Assembly: GCF_900537085.1 (NCBI RefSeq)
Contig: NZ_UNRE01000007.1
Location: 245,654 to 309,653 of the forward strand
DNA: 64,000 nucleotides
Direction of reading: 5' to 3'
Source: Agarivorans sp. Alg241-V36
GTDB lineage: Bacteria; Pseudomonadota; Gammaproteobacteria; Enterobacterales; Celerinatantimonadaceae
Within the stretch, counting starts at the first letter, position 1, and each line of letters starts with the position of its first letter. Under the pieces are notes generated by a model. It ran no database searches and was not told where the DNA came from. It saw nothing but the letters and a program-made list of their open reading frames with translations. A program made the position numbers and the translations under genes. Positions 40,704 through 50,368 of this stretch are shown here, piece after piece.

Positions 40704-41708
40704 TTAGTGGTAATTAAGCGAAGTTGCCTTACCTCTAAATACCCAGTAAGAGAAGGCTGTGTAGGCCAAGATAACCGGCACTACCACCAGCGCACCGACT
40801 AAAATCACTACTAATGATTCTGGTGCAGATGCCGCTTCCCAAATATCCATTTGCCCGGGCACAACATCCGGGAAGAAGCTAAAGCCCAAAGCGCTAAAGC
40901 ACAGTAAAAATATCAACATTACTAAGCTAAACGGTACCCAGCAGTGGCGATCGTTTTCCTTAGGTAAACGGCCCAACAAAAAGTCGTTAAACAAAAATGC
41001 CGCAAAGCATAGTGCTGGCATAAGCAATACAAACATAACCAATGGGAAATCAAACCAGCGATCAAATACTCCTGGGTTCACTAAAGGGTTAACAATAGAC
41101 ACCGCTATTACCCCCATGAAACAAAAGCGTCCGGTGGTTTTGGTCCAGGCAACCGCTCGCTGCTGTAAGCTGTCTTCGGTTTTCATTACCAACCAAGCTG
41201 CGCCAATGTAACTATAGGCTGCTGTTACCCCTAAACCGCTAAGTAAACCAAATAAGTGGGTGCTTATACCGCCTTCAAAACCCATTACATACAAGCCAAG
41301 CATGTAGCCTTGGGCTAAAGTGGTGAGTATTGAACCGGCTTTAAAGGTTCTATCCCAAGCGAGTTTATGGTCAACCGCCGCTTTGGCTCTAAAGTCAAAG
41401 GCCACGCCACGCATAATAAGTCCGATCAGCATAATAGCTACCGGAATATAAAGGTGGTAAAGCACAATGCTATGCGCAGCTGGAAAGGCAATAAGCATAA
41501 TGCCAACGGCCAGTACTAACCAAGTTTCGTTGGCATCCCAAAAGGGGCCAATGGACGCAATCATAGTATCGCGCTGGGCTTCGTCGGCTTCGCCCATTGG
41601 CAGTAATATGCCTACTCCTAAATCGTAGCCATCTAATATCGCGTAGATAAGAACAGAAAGTCCCATTAAACCGATGAATATTACCGGTAACCAGTAGGCG
41701 TCCATCAT
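40704..41708 (-). CDS. cydB: cytochrome bd-type oxidase subunit II (CioB-like)
   Basis: This 334-residue integral membrane protein is the second subunit of a cytochrome bd quinol oxidase. It has about eight hydrophobic helices and the motif YAILDGYDLGVGILLP near residue 22. It is shorter than E. coli CydB (379). Its ATG overlaps the cydA TGA (ATGATGG), so translation is coupled. No CydX-like ORF was seen in the short gap downstream. Paired with the short-Q-loop CydA, it is likely the cyanide-insensitive CIO type. Confidence 0.88.
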   Translation of the reverse strand: MMDAYWLPVIFIGLMGLSVLIYAILDGYDLGVGILLPMGEADEAQRDTMIASIGPFWDANETWLVLAVGIMLIAFPAAHSIVLYHLYIPVAIMLIGLIMRGVAFDFRAKAAVDHKLAWDRTFKAGSILTTLAQGYMLGLYVMGFEGGISTHLFGLLSGLGVTAAYSYIGAAWLVMKTEDSLQQRAVAWTKTTGRFCFMGVIAVSIVNPLVNPGVFDRWFDFPLVMFVLLMPALCFAAFLFNDFLLGRLPKENDRHCWVPFSLVMLIFLLCFSALGFSFFPDVVPGQMDIWEAASAPESLVVILVGALVVVPVILAYTAFSYWVFRGKATSLNYH

Positions 41709-43096
41709 GCTTTAGCACTCCCTTCAATGTTGTCTTTTGGCTGATTTACATTGGTTAAATTGCCGTCGGGCTTTGGCTCGTTAGTTTCAAATTCTTCTTC
41801 TTTCACCGCTTTTCGCGCCATTAAAAATACCGTGTGAATGTAGGCTACTAATAAGAAGCCATACACAATCAGATACATGGCTAGAGAAAACGCCACGTTG
41901 GAAGCAGGTAAGCTGGTTACCGCATCTTCAGTTCTAAGGACGCCGGTAACTAGCCAAGGTTGGCGTCCAATTTCGGTTACATACCAGCCGGCAAGTGTGG
42001 CTACCCAACCAGAGAAAGTGGTGGCTACTAATACTTTTAGCATCCAGTTTGGCATTTTGCCTTTGCGTACCATGTGGTAGCTGCCAAACCAGCTTAAAGC
42101 GAGCATTAATAAACCTAGGCCCACCATTACTCTAAAGCTCCAAAATACTGGGGCTACAGGCGGATGCTCGTTTTCAAATTCGTTTAAGCCTTTAATTTCA
42201 CCGTTCACATCGTGAGTAAGAATGAGGCTGGCCAAGTTAGGAATACCAATCGCAAATTTGTTGGTTTTGGTTTCTTCATCAGGCAATGCAAACAATAGCA
42301 GCGGAGCGCCTTTTTCGGTTTCCCAAATACCTTCAATCGCCGCAATTTTAGCTGGCTGGTGTTCTAAAGTATTTAAGCCGTGAAAATCACCGACTAAAGC
42401 TTGAGTAGGCGCCAATATTGCCGCCACAATTAAACTCACTTTTAAGGTAAGGCGAGGAGCCTTTTTGCTATCGCCTTTCAAAATTCTATAAGCAGAAATA
42501 CCTGCAATAAAGAAAGAAGCCGTTAAGCCAGATGCGATAAGCATATGAGTTAAGCGATAGGGAAATGAAGGATTAAATACAATGGCAAACCAATCGGTTG
42601 GGAAGGCAACACCATCTCGCATTTCGAAGCCAGTTGGAGTTTGCATCCAAGAGTCTAAGGCCAAAATCCAAAACGCCGACAAGCTCGTACCAATCGCTAC
42701 CAATATGGTAGATAAAGTATGTACCTTGTTAGGTACCCGCTTAATACCAAACAGCATAATGCCCAAAAAGGTGGCTTCTAAGAAAAAGGCGGTAAGTACT
42801 TCATATCCGAGCAAAGGACCTGCAATGTTGCCAACGGTTTCCATAAAGCCTGGCCAGTTGGTACCAAATTGGAATGACATAGTAATGCCACTAACTACGC
42901 CAATGGCGAAAGAAAGCGCAAATACCTTCACCCAAAATCGGTAGGCACGCATCCACACGGGATTGCCTGTCATATCGTGGCGAACTTTAAAAAATACTAG
43001 GAACCAACACATCGCAATAGTGATGGTGGGAAACAGGATGTGAAAGCTGATATTTGCAGCAAACTGTATCCTTGAGAGCATTAGGGCATCAAGCAT
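41705..43096 (-). CDS. cydA: cytochrome bd-type oxidase subunit I (CioA-like)
   Basis: This 463-residue subunit I carries heme ligands. It has the conserved axial His in SFHILFP near residue 17, FQFGTNWPGFM, and GRQPW near residue 390. At 463 residues it lacks much of the Q-loop insertion of E. coli CydA (522), which places it with CioA of cyanide-insensitive oxidases. It reduces O2 with quinol without pumping protons. It is co-transcribed with cydB and lies 30 bases downstream of a GbsR/MarR-type regulator gene, which is probably its regulator. Confidence 0.9.
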   Translation of the reverse strand: MLDALMLSRIQFAANISFHILFPTITIAMCWFLVFFKVRHDMTGNPVWMRAYRFWVKVFALSFAIGVVSGITMSFQFGTNWPGFMETVGNIAGPLLGYEVLTAFFLEATFLGIMLFGIKRVPNKVHTLSTILVAIGTSLSAFWILALDSWMQTPTGFEMRDGVAFPTDWFAIVFNPSFPYRLTHMLIASGLTASFFIAGISAYRILKGDSKKAPRLTLKVSLIVAAILAPTQALVGDFHGLNTLEHQPAKIAAIEGIWETEKGAPLLLFALPDEETKTNKFAIGIPNLASLILTHDVNGEIKGLNEFENEHPPVAPVFWSFRVMVGLGLLMLALSWFGSYHMVRKGKMPNWMLKVLVATTFSGWVATLAGWYVTEIGRQPWLVTGVLRTEDAVTSLPASNVAFSLAMYLIVYGFLLVAYIHTVFLMARKAVKEEEFETNEPKPDGNLTNVNQPKDNIEGSAKA

Positions 43097-43126
43097 GGTT
43101 AAGCCTCGTTAAGGTTGATAATCTCA

Positions 43127-43687
43127 TTAGCTGGCGGCAGATCCTTTGTTACCAACGATTTTGTCTTTTAACTCTAAAATTCTGCTAATACCTGAGCCCA
43201 TTTTCATTAAACTCTGCAGTTTGTCGGGGTTCATAGTATTGAGTGCGTATGACCACTGAGTGATTAACTCTAAGAGATCGTGTATCTCTTCCATTTTTTG
43301 CTGGGTAAATTGGTCAGCTTCGTTTTCTGGTTCTTCCAATAAATTAGAACGTAACAAAGAGAGGGTTGGGTCAACTTCACGCTTACTGCGCTCTTCAAAT
43401 ACCGTTCTTGCCATGTCCCAAATAGAGCCTGCAGCAGTAAAAAACTCTCGGCGCTGCCCGGCTTGGTGGCTTAGCTTTACTAAGCGCCAGGACTGTAGCT
43501 CTTTAAGCCCCATGCTTACATTGCCGCGGCTAATGCCCAGCTGATGCATAATTTGTTCGGCGTGCAAGGGTTGTTGGTTTATAACTAACAAAGCCAGAAT
43601 TTGGCCAACGGTTCGGTTAAAGCCCCAACGACTGCCCATTTCGCCAAAATGAAGAACGAAAGCTTGGCTCTTCTCTGATAATTGCAC
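43127..43687 (-). CDS. GbsR/MarR-family transcriptional regulator
   Basis: This 186-residue protein has an N-terminal winged helix typical of GbsR (MGSRWGFNRTVGQILALLV, HQLGISRGNVSMGLKELQSW). A helical C-terminal region probably dimerises. GbsR proteins are repressors of osmoprotectant or oxidase genes. It is the first gene of an operon with cydA-cydB, 30 bases upstream. An inverted repeat TTTCA-N8-TGAAA at 43710-43727, just before its start, is a possible operator. The signal is unknown. Confidence 0.82.
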   Translation of the reverse strand: MQLSEKSQAFVLHFGEMGSRWGFNRTVGQILALLVINQQPLHAEQIMHQLGISRGNVSMGLKELQSWRLVKLSHQAGQRREFFTAAGSIWDMARTVFEERSKREVDPTLSLLRSNLLEEPENEADQFTQQKMEEIHDLLELITQWSYALNTMNPDKLQSLMKMGSGISRILELKDKIVGNKGSAAS

Positions 43688-43838
43688 GCAGTAAATCCTT
43701 TTATTGAACTTTCAGAAAACAGTGAAACTTTAGCCTAAAATTGATTTAAGTCAATATTTTTAGGGTTAATTGATGGGGTATGATGAAACTGTGAGGTGGG
43801 TTTAGCTTAGTTTGAGGACGGAGCAAGAAAGCAATATA

Positions 43839-43882
43839 AAACCTGATAATTGCTTTATGTTTATTGGCGGCTTATCAGGTTT
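43839..43882 (-). terminator. possible terminator downstream of mnmE
   Basis: AAACCTGATAA and TTATCAGGTTT form a perfect 11-bp stem with a 22-base loop, about 50 bases beyond the mnmE stop. The minus strand continues TTTATATT. The long loop lowers confidence. Confidence 0.5.
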
Positions 43883-43928
43883 AATTGACTTTATTTGTTG
43901 GGGCGTAGAGATAGTGAGTAATTACTTT

Positions 43929-45293
43929 TTATTTTCCGATACAGAAGCTAGTGAAGATACGGCTAAGTAAATCATCAGAGCTAAACTCGCCGGTAATTTC
44001 GCTTAGGTGCTGTTGTACTAAACGCAGCTCTTCAGCTAACAACTCTCCCGCTTGGTAAACCTCTAATTGGGTTTTACCGTTGTCTAAGTGCTCTGCGGCT
44101 AGCTCAATGGCATTTAAGTGGCGGCGACGCGCCATAAAGCCGCCTTCCATATTGCCTTGAAAACCCATGCATTGTTTTAGGTGTTCTTTTAGCTCTGCCA
44201 AACCTAGCTCGGTTTTTGCAGAGAGTTTATACACCGGGTGGCCATGGTCCATCACTACTTCTATGCTTTCGCCTGTTACATCGGCCTTGTTGCGTACTAC
44301 AGTCATACCCATATTTGCTGGCAGTTTAGCTACAAACTCTGGCCAGATTTTTTGTGGGTCTAGCTCATCGGTGGTGGTGCCATCCACCATAAACAATACC
44401 CGATCAGCATTATTGATTTCTTCCCAGGCGCGCTCAATACCAATTTGTTCAACTACGTCAGCATCGTCGCGTAAACCTGCTGTGTCGATGATGTGCAATG
44501 GCATACCGTCGATGTGAATATGCTCGCGCAGCACGTCGCGGGTTGTGCCTGCTATGTCGGTAACAATGGCGGCTTGTTTACCGGCTAGGGCGTTTAGTAA
44601 GCTAGATTTACCGGCATTGGGACGGCCAGCAATGACCACTCGCATGCCCTCCCGGAGTAGTGAACCTTGGCGCGCCTGGTTTTGTACTAATGCCAGTTCT
44701 TCGATAATGGCGTATAAATCGGCTTGCACTTTACCGTCGCTTAAAAAATCGATTTCTTCTTCTGGGAAATCAATGGCGGCTTCAACATAGATGCGCAGGC
44801 GAGTTACATTTTCTACTAAGCTGTGGATCTTGTTAGAAAACTCACCTTGTAGCGAATGTAGGGCACTTTTGGCAGCTTGTTCGCTGGTGGCTTCAATTAG
44901 GTCGGCAATGGCTTCGGCTTGGGCTAAATCGAGTTTGTCGTTGAGAAAAGCGCGCTCACTAAACTCACCTGGGCGAGCCATACGTAAGCCTTCAATTTGG
45001 CAAATTTCGCGGATCAGCATGTCGATAACTACTGGGCCACCATGACCTTGCAGCTCGAGTACGTTTTCACCGGTGAACGAGTTTGGCCCTTTAAAGTAAA
45101 GTGCAATACCTTGGTCGAGAGTATCGCCAGCAAGGCTCTTAAACGGCAAGTAATCGGCGTAGCGAGGAGCGGGGCATTTACCTAACAGTTTTTCGGCCAC
45201 ATCTTGTGCTAGGGGACCTGATACTCTAATTATGCCCACGCCACCACGGCCAGGGGCAGTAGCTTGCGCCACAATCGTATCATTTGAATTCAT
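43929..45293 (-). CDS. mnmE: tRNA modification GTPase MnmE
   Basis: MnmE (454 residues, as in E. coli) is a GTPase that with MnmG modifies U34 of tRNAs. The N-terminal THF-binding domain begins [22 protein letters not shown]. The inserted G domain has [14 protein letters not shown] near residue 225, [16 protein letters not shown] and NKAD. The C-terminus is CIGK, the conserved Cys motif. The start is ATG at 45293, after AGAGAG; an in-frame GTG two codons upstream is an alternative. Confidence 0.96.
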   Translation of the reverse strand: MNSNDTIVAQATAPGRGGVGIIRVSGPLAQDVAEKLLGKCPAPRYADYLPFKSLAGDTLDQGIALYFKGPNSFTGENVLELQGHGGPVVIDMLIREICQIEGLRMARPGEFSERAFLNDKLDLAQAEAIADLIEATSEQAAKSALHSLQGEFSNKIHSLVENVTRLRIYVEAAIDFPEEEIDFLSDGKVQADLYAIIEELALVQNQARQGSLLREGMRVVIAGRPNAGKSSLLNALAGKQAAIVTDIAGTTRDVLREHIHIDGMPLHIIDTAGLRDDADVVEQIGIERAWEEINNADRVLFMVDGTTTDELDPQKIWPEFVAKLPANMGMTVVRNKADVTGESIEVVMDHGHPVYKLSAKTELGLAELKEHLKQCMGFQGNMEGGFMARRRHLNAIELAAEHLDNGKTQLEVYQAGELLAEELRLVQQHLSEITGEFSSDDLLSRIFTSFCIGK

Positions 45294-45325
45294 GCTCACT
45301 CTCTCTACTTATGGTGCTGAAAATA

Positions 45326-45359
45326 AAAATGCCATTCAGCTTTCACTGAATGGCATTTT
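45326..45359 (-). terminator. terminator between yidC and mnmE
   Basis: AAAATGCCATTCAG and CTGAATGGCATTTT are perfect 14-bp arms with a 6-base loop, downstream of yidC on the minus strand. It separates yidC from mnmE. Confidence 0.9.
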
Positions 45360-45382
45360 AGCATTGTTGCTAAACTTTGTGC

Positions 45383-47023
45383 TTAGCGTTTATGCAATCC
45401 TTTTTTCTCAAGGTTACGGTAGATGATGGTTTGCTGAATCAGCGTCACCACGTTACTCATCAACCAGTAAAGTACTAGACCTGCTGGGAACCATAAGAAG
45501 AATACCGTAAAGATTACTGGCATAAATTGCATAATCTTAGCCTGCATTGGGTCGGCTACGGTAGTTGGAGACATCTTCTGGATGAAGAACATGCTCACAC
45601 CCATCAAGATAGGCAAGATGTAGAATGGGTCTTGTACCGATAAGTCGGTAATCCAGCCAAAGAATGGAGCATGACGCAGTTCTACGCTTTCCATTAACGA
45701 CCAGTACAAGGCAATAAAGATAGGCATTTGTAACAAGATAGGGAAACAGCCACCTAGTGGGTTCACTTTCTCTTTCTTGTATAGCTCCATCATGCCCTGC
45801 GACATTTTCTGGCGATCATCACCATACTTCTCGCGTAGCGCTGCCATTTTAGGTTGCAGCAAACGCATCTTCGCCATAGAGGTGTATTGCGCTTTAGTTA
45901 GCGGGTACAGCAAACCTTTAACGGTGAAGGTAATTAGAATAATTGCCACACCCCAGTTACCCACGATGCTGTGGAAGAAGGTAAGTAGCTTGTACAGTGG
46001 CTGGGCAATAAACCATAACCAGCCGTAGTCTACGGTAAGGTCTAGGTGTTTAGCTGATTCAGCCATTTGCTTTTGCAGCTTAGGACCAACCCATAGTGAG
46101 CTAGTTAAAGTTGCTGATTCGCTAGGTGCAACGGTTTGTAAAGGTGCTTTGTAGCCCATGAATACAAAACCGTTCCCGCTGTTTGAATATAACTCATTGG
46201 TATCGCCTTCGTTTGGCAACCATGCTGTTACAAAGTAGTGCTGCATCATTGCAACCCAACCACCAGTAGTGGTTTCATTAAGGTTAGATTTCTTAATGTC
46301 TTTGATGCTGTACTTTGAGTAACGAGTTGATTCGCTAGAGTAAGCGCCACCGCGATAAACCGGCATTACCATGCTAGAGCTGTGCTCTTTATCGGTTTGC
46401 TTAAGTTGGCTGTATAGCTGCAAGCTTAAGTTGCTGTCGCTTTTGTTGCTTACTTCAAAGTCTACATTTACATCGTAGCTACCACGAGTAAGGATAAAGT
46501 TTTTAGTAAACACATTACCGCTTTGGTCTTGGTAGTTAAGCGCTACAACCAGCTCGTCGCTGCCGTCGGCTAGTTCAAAACTATTGCTGCTTACTTGGTA
46601 AACTGGGCGACCATTAGCACTGGCATCTGGTCCATCACGACCAATCAAGCCGCTTTGCGCTACGTAAGTGAAGTTAGGGTTTTCTTCTAACAGTACAAAA
46701 GGTTCACTTGAGTCTTCTTCTATTGGGTAGGCCAATAGTTCTGCACTCACTACATCACCGCCTTGAGCGCTAATTTTAAGCTTAAGTACGTCGGTAGTTA
46801 CTGTGATTAACTGACCTGCCGCAGTTGCCTGCGTTAAGTCTGAATCGTCGTGAGATGAAGCACTGGCTGGCACATCACCATTTGCATTAGTACCAGTTGC
46901 GGTAACAGTATTGGTAGCAGTAGTTACTACAGGCTGTGGGCCGTAGTCTTTTTGCCATTGCTGATATATAAGAAAACTTACAAACAGCAACCCAATTATC
47001 AGTAAATTGCGTTGAGATTCCAT
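45383..47023 (-). CDS. yidC: membrane protein insertase YidC
   Basis: YidC (546 residues, E. coli 548) inserts and folds inner-membrane proteins. It has an N-terminal anchor ([18 protein letters not shown]), a large periplasmic beta domain and the conserved C-terminal insertase core ([45 protein letters not shown]). It follows yidD with an 8-base gap. Confidence 0.96.
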   Translation of the reverse strand: MESQRNLLIIGLLFVSFLIYQQWQKDYGPQPVVTTATNTVTATGTNANGDVPASASSHDDSDLTQATAAGQLITVTTDVLKLKISAQGGDVVSAELLAYPIEEDSSEPFVLLEENPNFTYVAQSGLIGRDGPDASANGRPVYQVSSNSFELADGSDELVVALNYQDQSGNVFTKNFILTRGSYDVNVDFEVSNKSDSNLSLQLYSQLKQTDKEHSSSMVMPVYRGGAYSSESTRYSKYSIKDIKKSNLNETTTGGWVAMMQHYFVTAWLPNEGDTNELYSNSGNGFVFMGYKAPLQTVAPSESATLTSSLWVGPKLQKQMAESAKHLDLTVDYGWLWFIAQPLYKLLTFFHSIVGNWGVAIILITFTVKGLLYPLTKAQYTSMAKMRLLQPKMAALREKYGDDRQKMSQGMMELYKKEKVNPLGGCFPILLQMPIFIALYWSLMESVELRHAPFFGWITDLSVQDPFYILPILMGVSMFFIQKMSPTTVADPMQAKIMQFMPVIFTVFFLWFPAGLVLYWLMSNVVTLIQQTIIYRNLEKKGLHKR

Positions 47024-47031
47024 AATTTTAG

Positions 47032-47286
47032 TTAATCACTATTGGTTTTTTTGGAACCTGGAACCGGATCATGTCCGCCAGGATGTAGAGGATGGCATTT
47101 TAATAGACGTTGGCTTGCTAACCAACTACCTTTTAACACACCATGCAAATTAATTGCTTCAATCGCGTAATCTGAACACGTTGGCGTAAAGCGGCAGCGC
47201 GGACCAAGTAGTGGGCTTATCACGTATTGATAAGCCTTAATTGGCATAATTGCGATTATTCGCAACGGCGCGTTAGTCTTCGCCAT
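47032..47286 (-). CDS. yidD: membrane protein insertion efficiency factor YidD
   Basis: YidD (84 residues) contains the conserved [23 protein letters not shown] and [12 protein letters not shown] motifs. It helps YidC-dependent insertion. It overlaps the end of rnpA by 31 bases, the usual arrangement rpmH-rnpA-yidD-yidC. Confidence 0.94.
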   Translation of the reverse strand: MAKTNAPLRIIAIMPIKAYQYVISPLLGPRCRFTPTCSDYAIEAINLHGVLKGSWLASQRLLKCHPLHPGGHDPVPGSKKTNSD

Positions 47287-47609
47287 GATTTCTCCAGAAG
47301 CTTCGTCAGGTCTTTATTATCTAAGTCTGAAATACCGTTCTTGGAAATAACAACTATATCTACTGCGGGTAACTTATGCTGATGTAGACGGAAGCTTTCT
47401 CTTACCAAACGTTTAATACGATTACGACCTACCGCAAGTTTAACGCTTTTTTTAGAAACAGCTAAACCGAGTCGAGGATGTTCTAGAGTATTGGTTTTGG
47501 CAAGGATAGTGAGTTGGGGAGTACCCACACGAACGGGGTTGGAGAATACGTGTTTGAAATGCATGGGAGTTAACAAACGTAACTCCCTGCTAAAAGAATG
47601 TCTTTGCAC
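47256..47609 (-). CDS. rnpA: ribonuclease P protein component
   Basis: RnpA (117 residues) is the protein cofactor of RNase P, which processes tRNA 5' ends. The signature [13 protein letters not shown] near residue 62 and [17 protein letters not shown] are present. The start is GTG, four bases after the rpmH stop, so coupling to rpmH is likely. It overlaps yidD at its 3' end. Confidence 0.95.
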   Translation of the reverse strand: MQRHSFSRELRLLTPMHFKHVFSNPVRVGTPQLTILAKTNTLEHPRLGLAVSKKSVKLAVGRNRIKRLVRESFRLHQHKLPAVDIVVISKNGISDLDNKDLTKLLEKSWRRLTRRCE

Positions 47610-47613
47610 TTAA

Positions 47614-47766
<153 letters not shown>

Positions 47767-47825
47767 CTAGTTTTTTACTGTACAGTCGGTGCAATTAACC
47801 AAAATGGTAGGCGCACCGGGTAAAA

Positions 47826-47855
47826 AAGAGGCGAAATTCTAATCATTCACCTCTT
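47826..47855 (-). terminator. terminator after the amino-acid ABC operon
   Basis: AAGAGGTGAA pairs with TTCGCCTCTT on the minus strand (one G-T wobble), followed by TTTTTT, between the transporter genes and rpmH. A second perfect hairpin, AAAGATCC-TGT-GGATCTTT (47900-47918), precedes it and has a TTTTCCACA DnaA-box-like flank. Confidence 0.75.
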
Positions 47856-47965
47856 CTAAGTCAAACGAAATATCGCTTAATCTTAAATATTGTTGTGGAA
47901 AAGATCCTGTGGATCTTTGGCGGCATTATAGTGCTCCTATATATAGGTGCAACTGATCAATGTAT

Positions 47966-48712
47966 TTAACCCTCATTACGTTTAATAATACGCGAGATAA
48001 ACTGTTGAGTTCGTGGATCTTTTGCATGGTTAAATAGTTGTTCTGGGCTACCTTGTTCTACAATGGTTCCGTCGCTCATAAACACTACGCGGTCAGCGAC
48101 TTCACGTGCAAAGGCCATTTCGTGAGTAACAATAATTAAGGTTTGCTTGCGCTCGGCCAGCTTTTTAATCAGCTCGAGTACTTCGCCAACCCATTCAGGG
48201 TCTAATGCCGAAGTGGGTTCATCAAATAAAATAGCCTTACTGTGAGTAGCCATGGCTCGGCCAATGCCAATGCGTTGCTGTTGACCACCGGATAGTTGGC
48301 TAGGGTAGTGTTTGGTTTTATCGGCTAAGCCAATGTCTTTTAGAATTTCTCTAGCGCTATTGAGCGCCTGATCTTTCGGTTGCCTCCAAACGGTAACTAA
48401 AGCTTCGGCAATATTTTGCTCCGCATTCAAGTTGGCAAATAGCGAGTAGTTTTGAAAAACAAAAGACAATTTACGGCGTAGCGCGAGCACTTCTTTTTGT
48501 TGGTGGTTTGTGGCATCTACCGTTAAACCATCAACACTTATGGTGCCGCTGTCGGGTTGCTCAAGATAGTTTATACAGCGCAAAAAAGTTGATTTACCAG
48601 TTCCTGATGGGCCGATGATAGCGACAACTTCGCCTTCTTTTACCTCTAAATCGATGCCGTTAAGTACATTTTGGCCGTTAAAGCTTTTGCTTAAATTAGT
48701 TATTTTTATCAT
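47966..48712 (-). CDS. polar amino acid ABC transporter, ATPase
   Basis: This 248-residue ATPase has Walker A GPSGTGKST near residue 33, signature LSGGQQQR, Walker B AILFDEPTSALDP and an H-loop VTHEMAFA. It is of the GlnQ/TcyC type. It is the last gene of a three-gene importer and starts two bases after the permease stop. This transporter sits between rpmH and dnaA, as in Vibrio. Confidence 0.92.
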   Translation of the reverse strand: MIKITNLSKSFNGQNVLNGIDLEVKEGEVVAIIGPSGTGKSTFLRCINYLEQPDSGTISVDGLTVDATNHQQKEVLALRRKLSFVFQNYSLFANLNAEQNIAEALVTVWRQPKDQALNSAREILKDIGLADKTKHYPSQLSGGQQQRIGIGRAMATHSKAILFDEPTSALDPEWVGEVLELIKKLAERKQTLIIVTHEMAFAREVADRVVFMSDGTIVEQGSPEQLFNHAKDPRTQQFISRIIKRNEG

Positions 48713-48714
48713 TG

Positions 48715-49383
48715 TTAGTAGGCCTTAGATAATCGCTTTTCAGCCAGGTTTTGTAGTTGGGTAAATACCGCAACAACTGCCCAGTAAATAAGTGCTACCG
48801 CTAAAAATGCTTCAAAGAACTTAAAGCTGCTAGAGGCTTCCATTTGTGCTTTAGCCATGATTTCAGCCACACCTAAGGTAAAGGCCAAAGAGGTACTTTT
48901 AATCATATCGATAAGATAGTTCATTAACGAAGGCAGAGCCGTGCGTAGAGCTTGCGGAAGCACTACTCTGCGCAAAGCTTGTAGCCGAGTCATGCCAAAG
49001 GCATAACAAGCGTCCCACTGGCTTTTATCAATAGAGTTAATTGCCGCTCTAATGCTTTCTGCTTTATAGGCAGAAAAGTGCAAGCTTAAGCCGATGACTG
49101 ATGCGCTAAATGCGTCTAAGCCAATCAGTATTGGAAATACCTGAGGTAAGCCGTAGTACAAGATAAACAATTGTACTAACAGCGGGGTACCACGGAAGAA
49201 TGAGATAAATACCACTGCAAATTGATTAAGCAGCGGTAACTTAAATACACGAAATAGAGCTAATACTAGCGCAAGCACTAACGCAAAAACGGCTGCAACT
49301 GCAGCCATTTCCATGGTGGTTCCCAAATACTTAAACAGTATTGGGAACAGCTCTAACATGTAACCGAAGTCAAATGTAGACAT
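48715..49383 (-). CDS. polar amino acid ABC transporter, permease
   Basis: This 222-residue permease has about five membrane helices and the EAA loop (ACYAFGMTRLQALRRVVLPQALRTALPSL) of the HisMQ/TcyB type. Its start overlaps the SBP gene stop by one base. It forms a homodimeric channel with the neighbouring ATPase. Confidence 0.92.
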   Translation of the reverse strand: MSTFDFGYMLELFPILFKYLGTTMEMAAVAAVFALVLALVLALFRVFKLPLLNQFAVVFISFFRGTPLLVQLFILYYGLPQVFPILIGLDAFSASVIGLSLHFSAYKAESIRAAINSIDKSQWDACYAFGMTRLQALRRVVLPQALRTALPSLMNYLIDMIKSTSLAFTLGVAEIMAKAQMEASSSFKFFEAFLAVALIYWAVVAVFTQLQNLAEKRLSKAY

Positions 49384-50141
49384 TATTTGGTGATGTCTCC
49401 GTCAAACCATTTTTGAGAAATTGCACTTAGGCTGCCATCTTGCTGCATCGCTTCTAAGCTTGCATTGACTTTAGCTTGTAGTGCTTGGCCAGCTTCATTG
49501 TTTTTAAATGGCATCGCATTCTCAATGGTTTCGAAAGGCTGACCAGCTAGCGCTAAGGGTAGACCAGATTTTTTAATTAATGCTAGTGACGATACACGGT
49601 CCATTACAAATGCGTCTGAGCGACCCAATGCTACGTCTTGCTCAATGCCTGTATCGTAAGTTGCAATATTAATTTGCTTATCTGTGTCGTGTTTTCTTAA
49701 CAGCTGCTCGAAGTTCGAACCTAAGTTTACCGCAACTTTCTTACCTTTTAGATCGTCGATGCTAGTTATTTCGCTATTACCTTTACGTACAACAATTTGT
49801 GCGCCGTCCACTACATATGGATGAGAGAATAGGTATTTAGCTTTGCGTTCGTCGGTAATAGTAATTTGGTTAGAAATTGTATCTACTCGGCCAGTCTCTA
49901 GCATGCCAAAAAGGCCAGAGAAGTTGGCGGTAACAAATTCCACTTTCCAATCATTACGTTTGGCTAGTTCATTCCAAACATCAACTTCAAAGCCTTGCAG
50001 CTGATCTTGCTTTACAAAAGTGAAAGGAAAATAACGACCAGACATACCTACTTTAACGGTATCTTGTGCAAATGCTGACCAAGGACTCAGGCTAACTAGC
50101 AGTAAACCAAGTAGCAATCGTGATTTATTTAGTAGTTTCAT
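49383..50141 (-). CDS. polar amino acid ABC transporter, substrate-binding protein
   Basis: This 252-residue periplasmic protein has a signal peptide (LLLGLLLVSLSPWSAFA) and the SBP family 3 pattern (GRYFPFTFVKQDQLQGFEVDVWNELAKR, DLKGKKVAVNLGSNFE). The pattern resembles cystine and related polar amino-acid binders, so cystine is a guess only. It is the first gene of the operon with its promoter in the 50142-50368 gap shared with dnaA. Confidence 0.88.
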   Translation of the reverse strand: MKLLNKSRLLLGLLLVSLSPWSAFAQDTVKVGMSGRYFPFTFVKQDQLQGFEVDVWNELAKRNDWKVEFVTANFSGLFGMLETGRVDTISNQITITDERKAKYLFSHPYVVDGAQIVVRKGNSEITSIDDLKGKKVAVNLGSNFEQLLRKHDTDKQINIATYDTGIEQDVALGRSDAFVMDRVSSLALIKKSGLPLALAGQPFETIENAMPFKNNEAGQALQAKVNASLEAMQQDGSLSAISQKWFDGDITK

Positions 50142-50259
50142 TTCTATTCTTCTGTATCTGTAGTTGTGTATGGGTAAAAATTCTAGTTCAGCCTCTGTAA
50201 ATACACAAATACGCTATGGTTATATCAAATAACTAAGCTGTTATCTGGCTCGGCTATTT

Positions 50260-50292
50260 TTATTCACATATTTGTTATCTGCTTGTGAATAA
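50260..50292 (+). promoter_or_regulatory. DnaA boxes upstream of dnaA
   Basis: TTATTCACA (50260-50268) and its inverse TGTGAATAA (50284-50292) lie 75-110 bases before dnaA. Such boxes usually mediate DnaA autoregulation. No other structure was recognised in the gap. Confidence 0.6.
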
Positions 50293-50368
50293 TTCATAAG
50301 AAACCTAGAGTTTAAGCGGCTTCCGTTATAAAATAGACGGTCTTTTTGGTGATAACGCGGAGTCGCGA

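Noticed and set aside
42582..42944. 120-codon frame antisense to cydA
   Set aside because: Antisense to conserved cydA with no independent signals.
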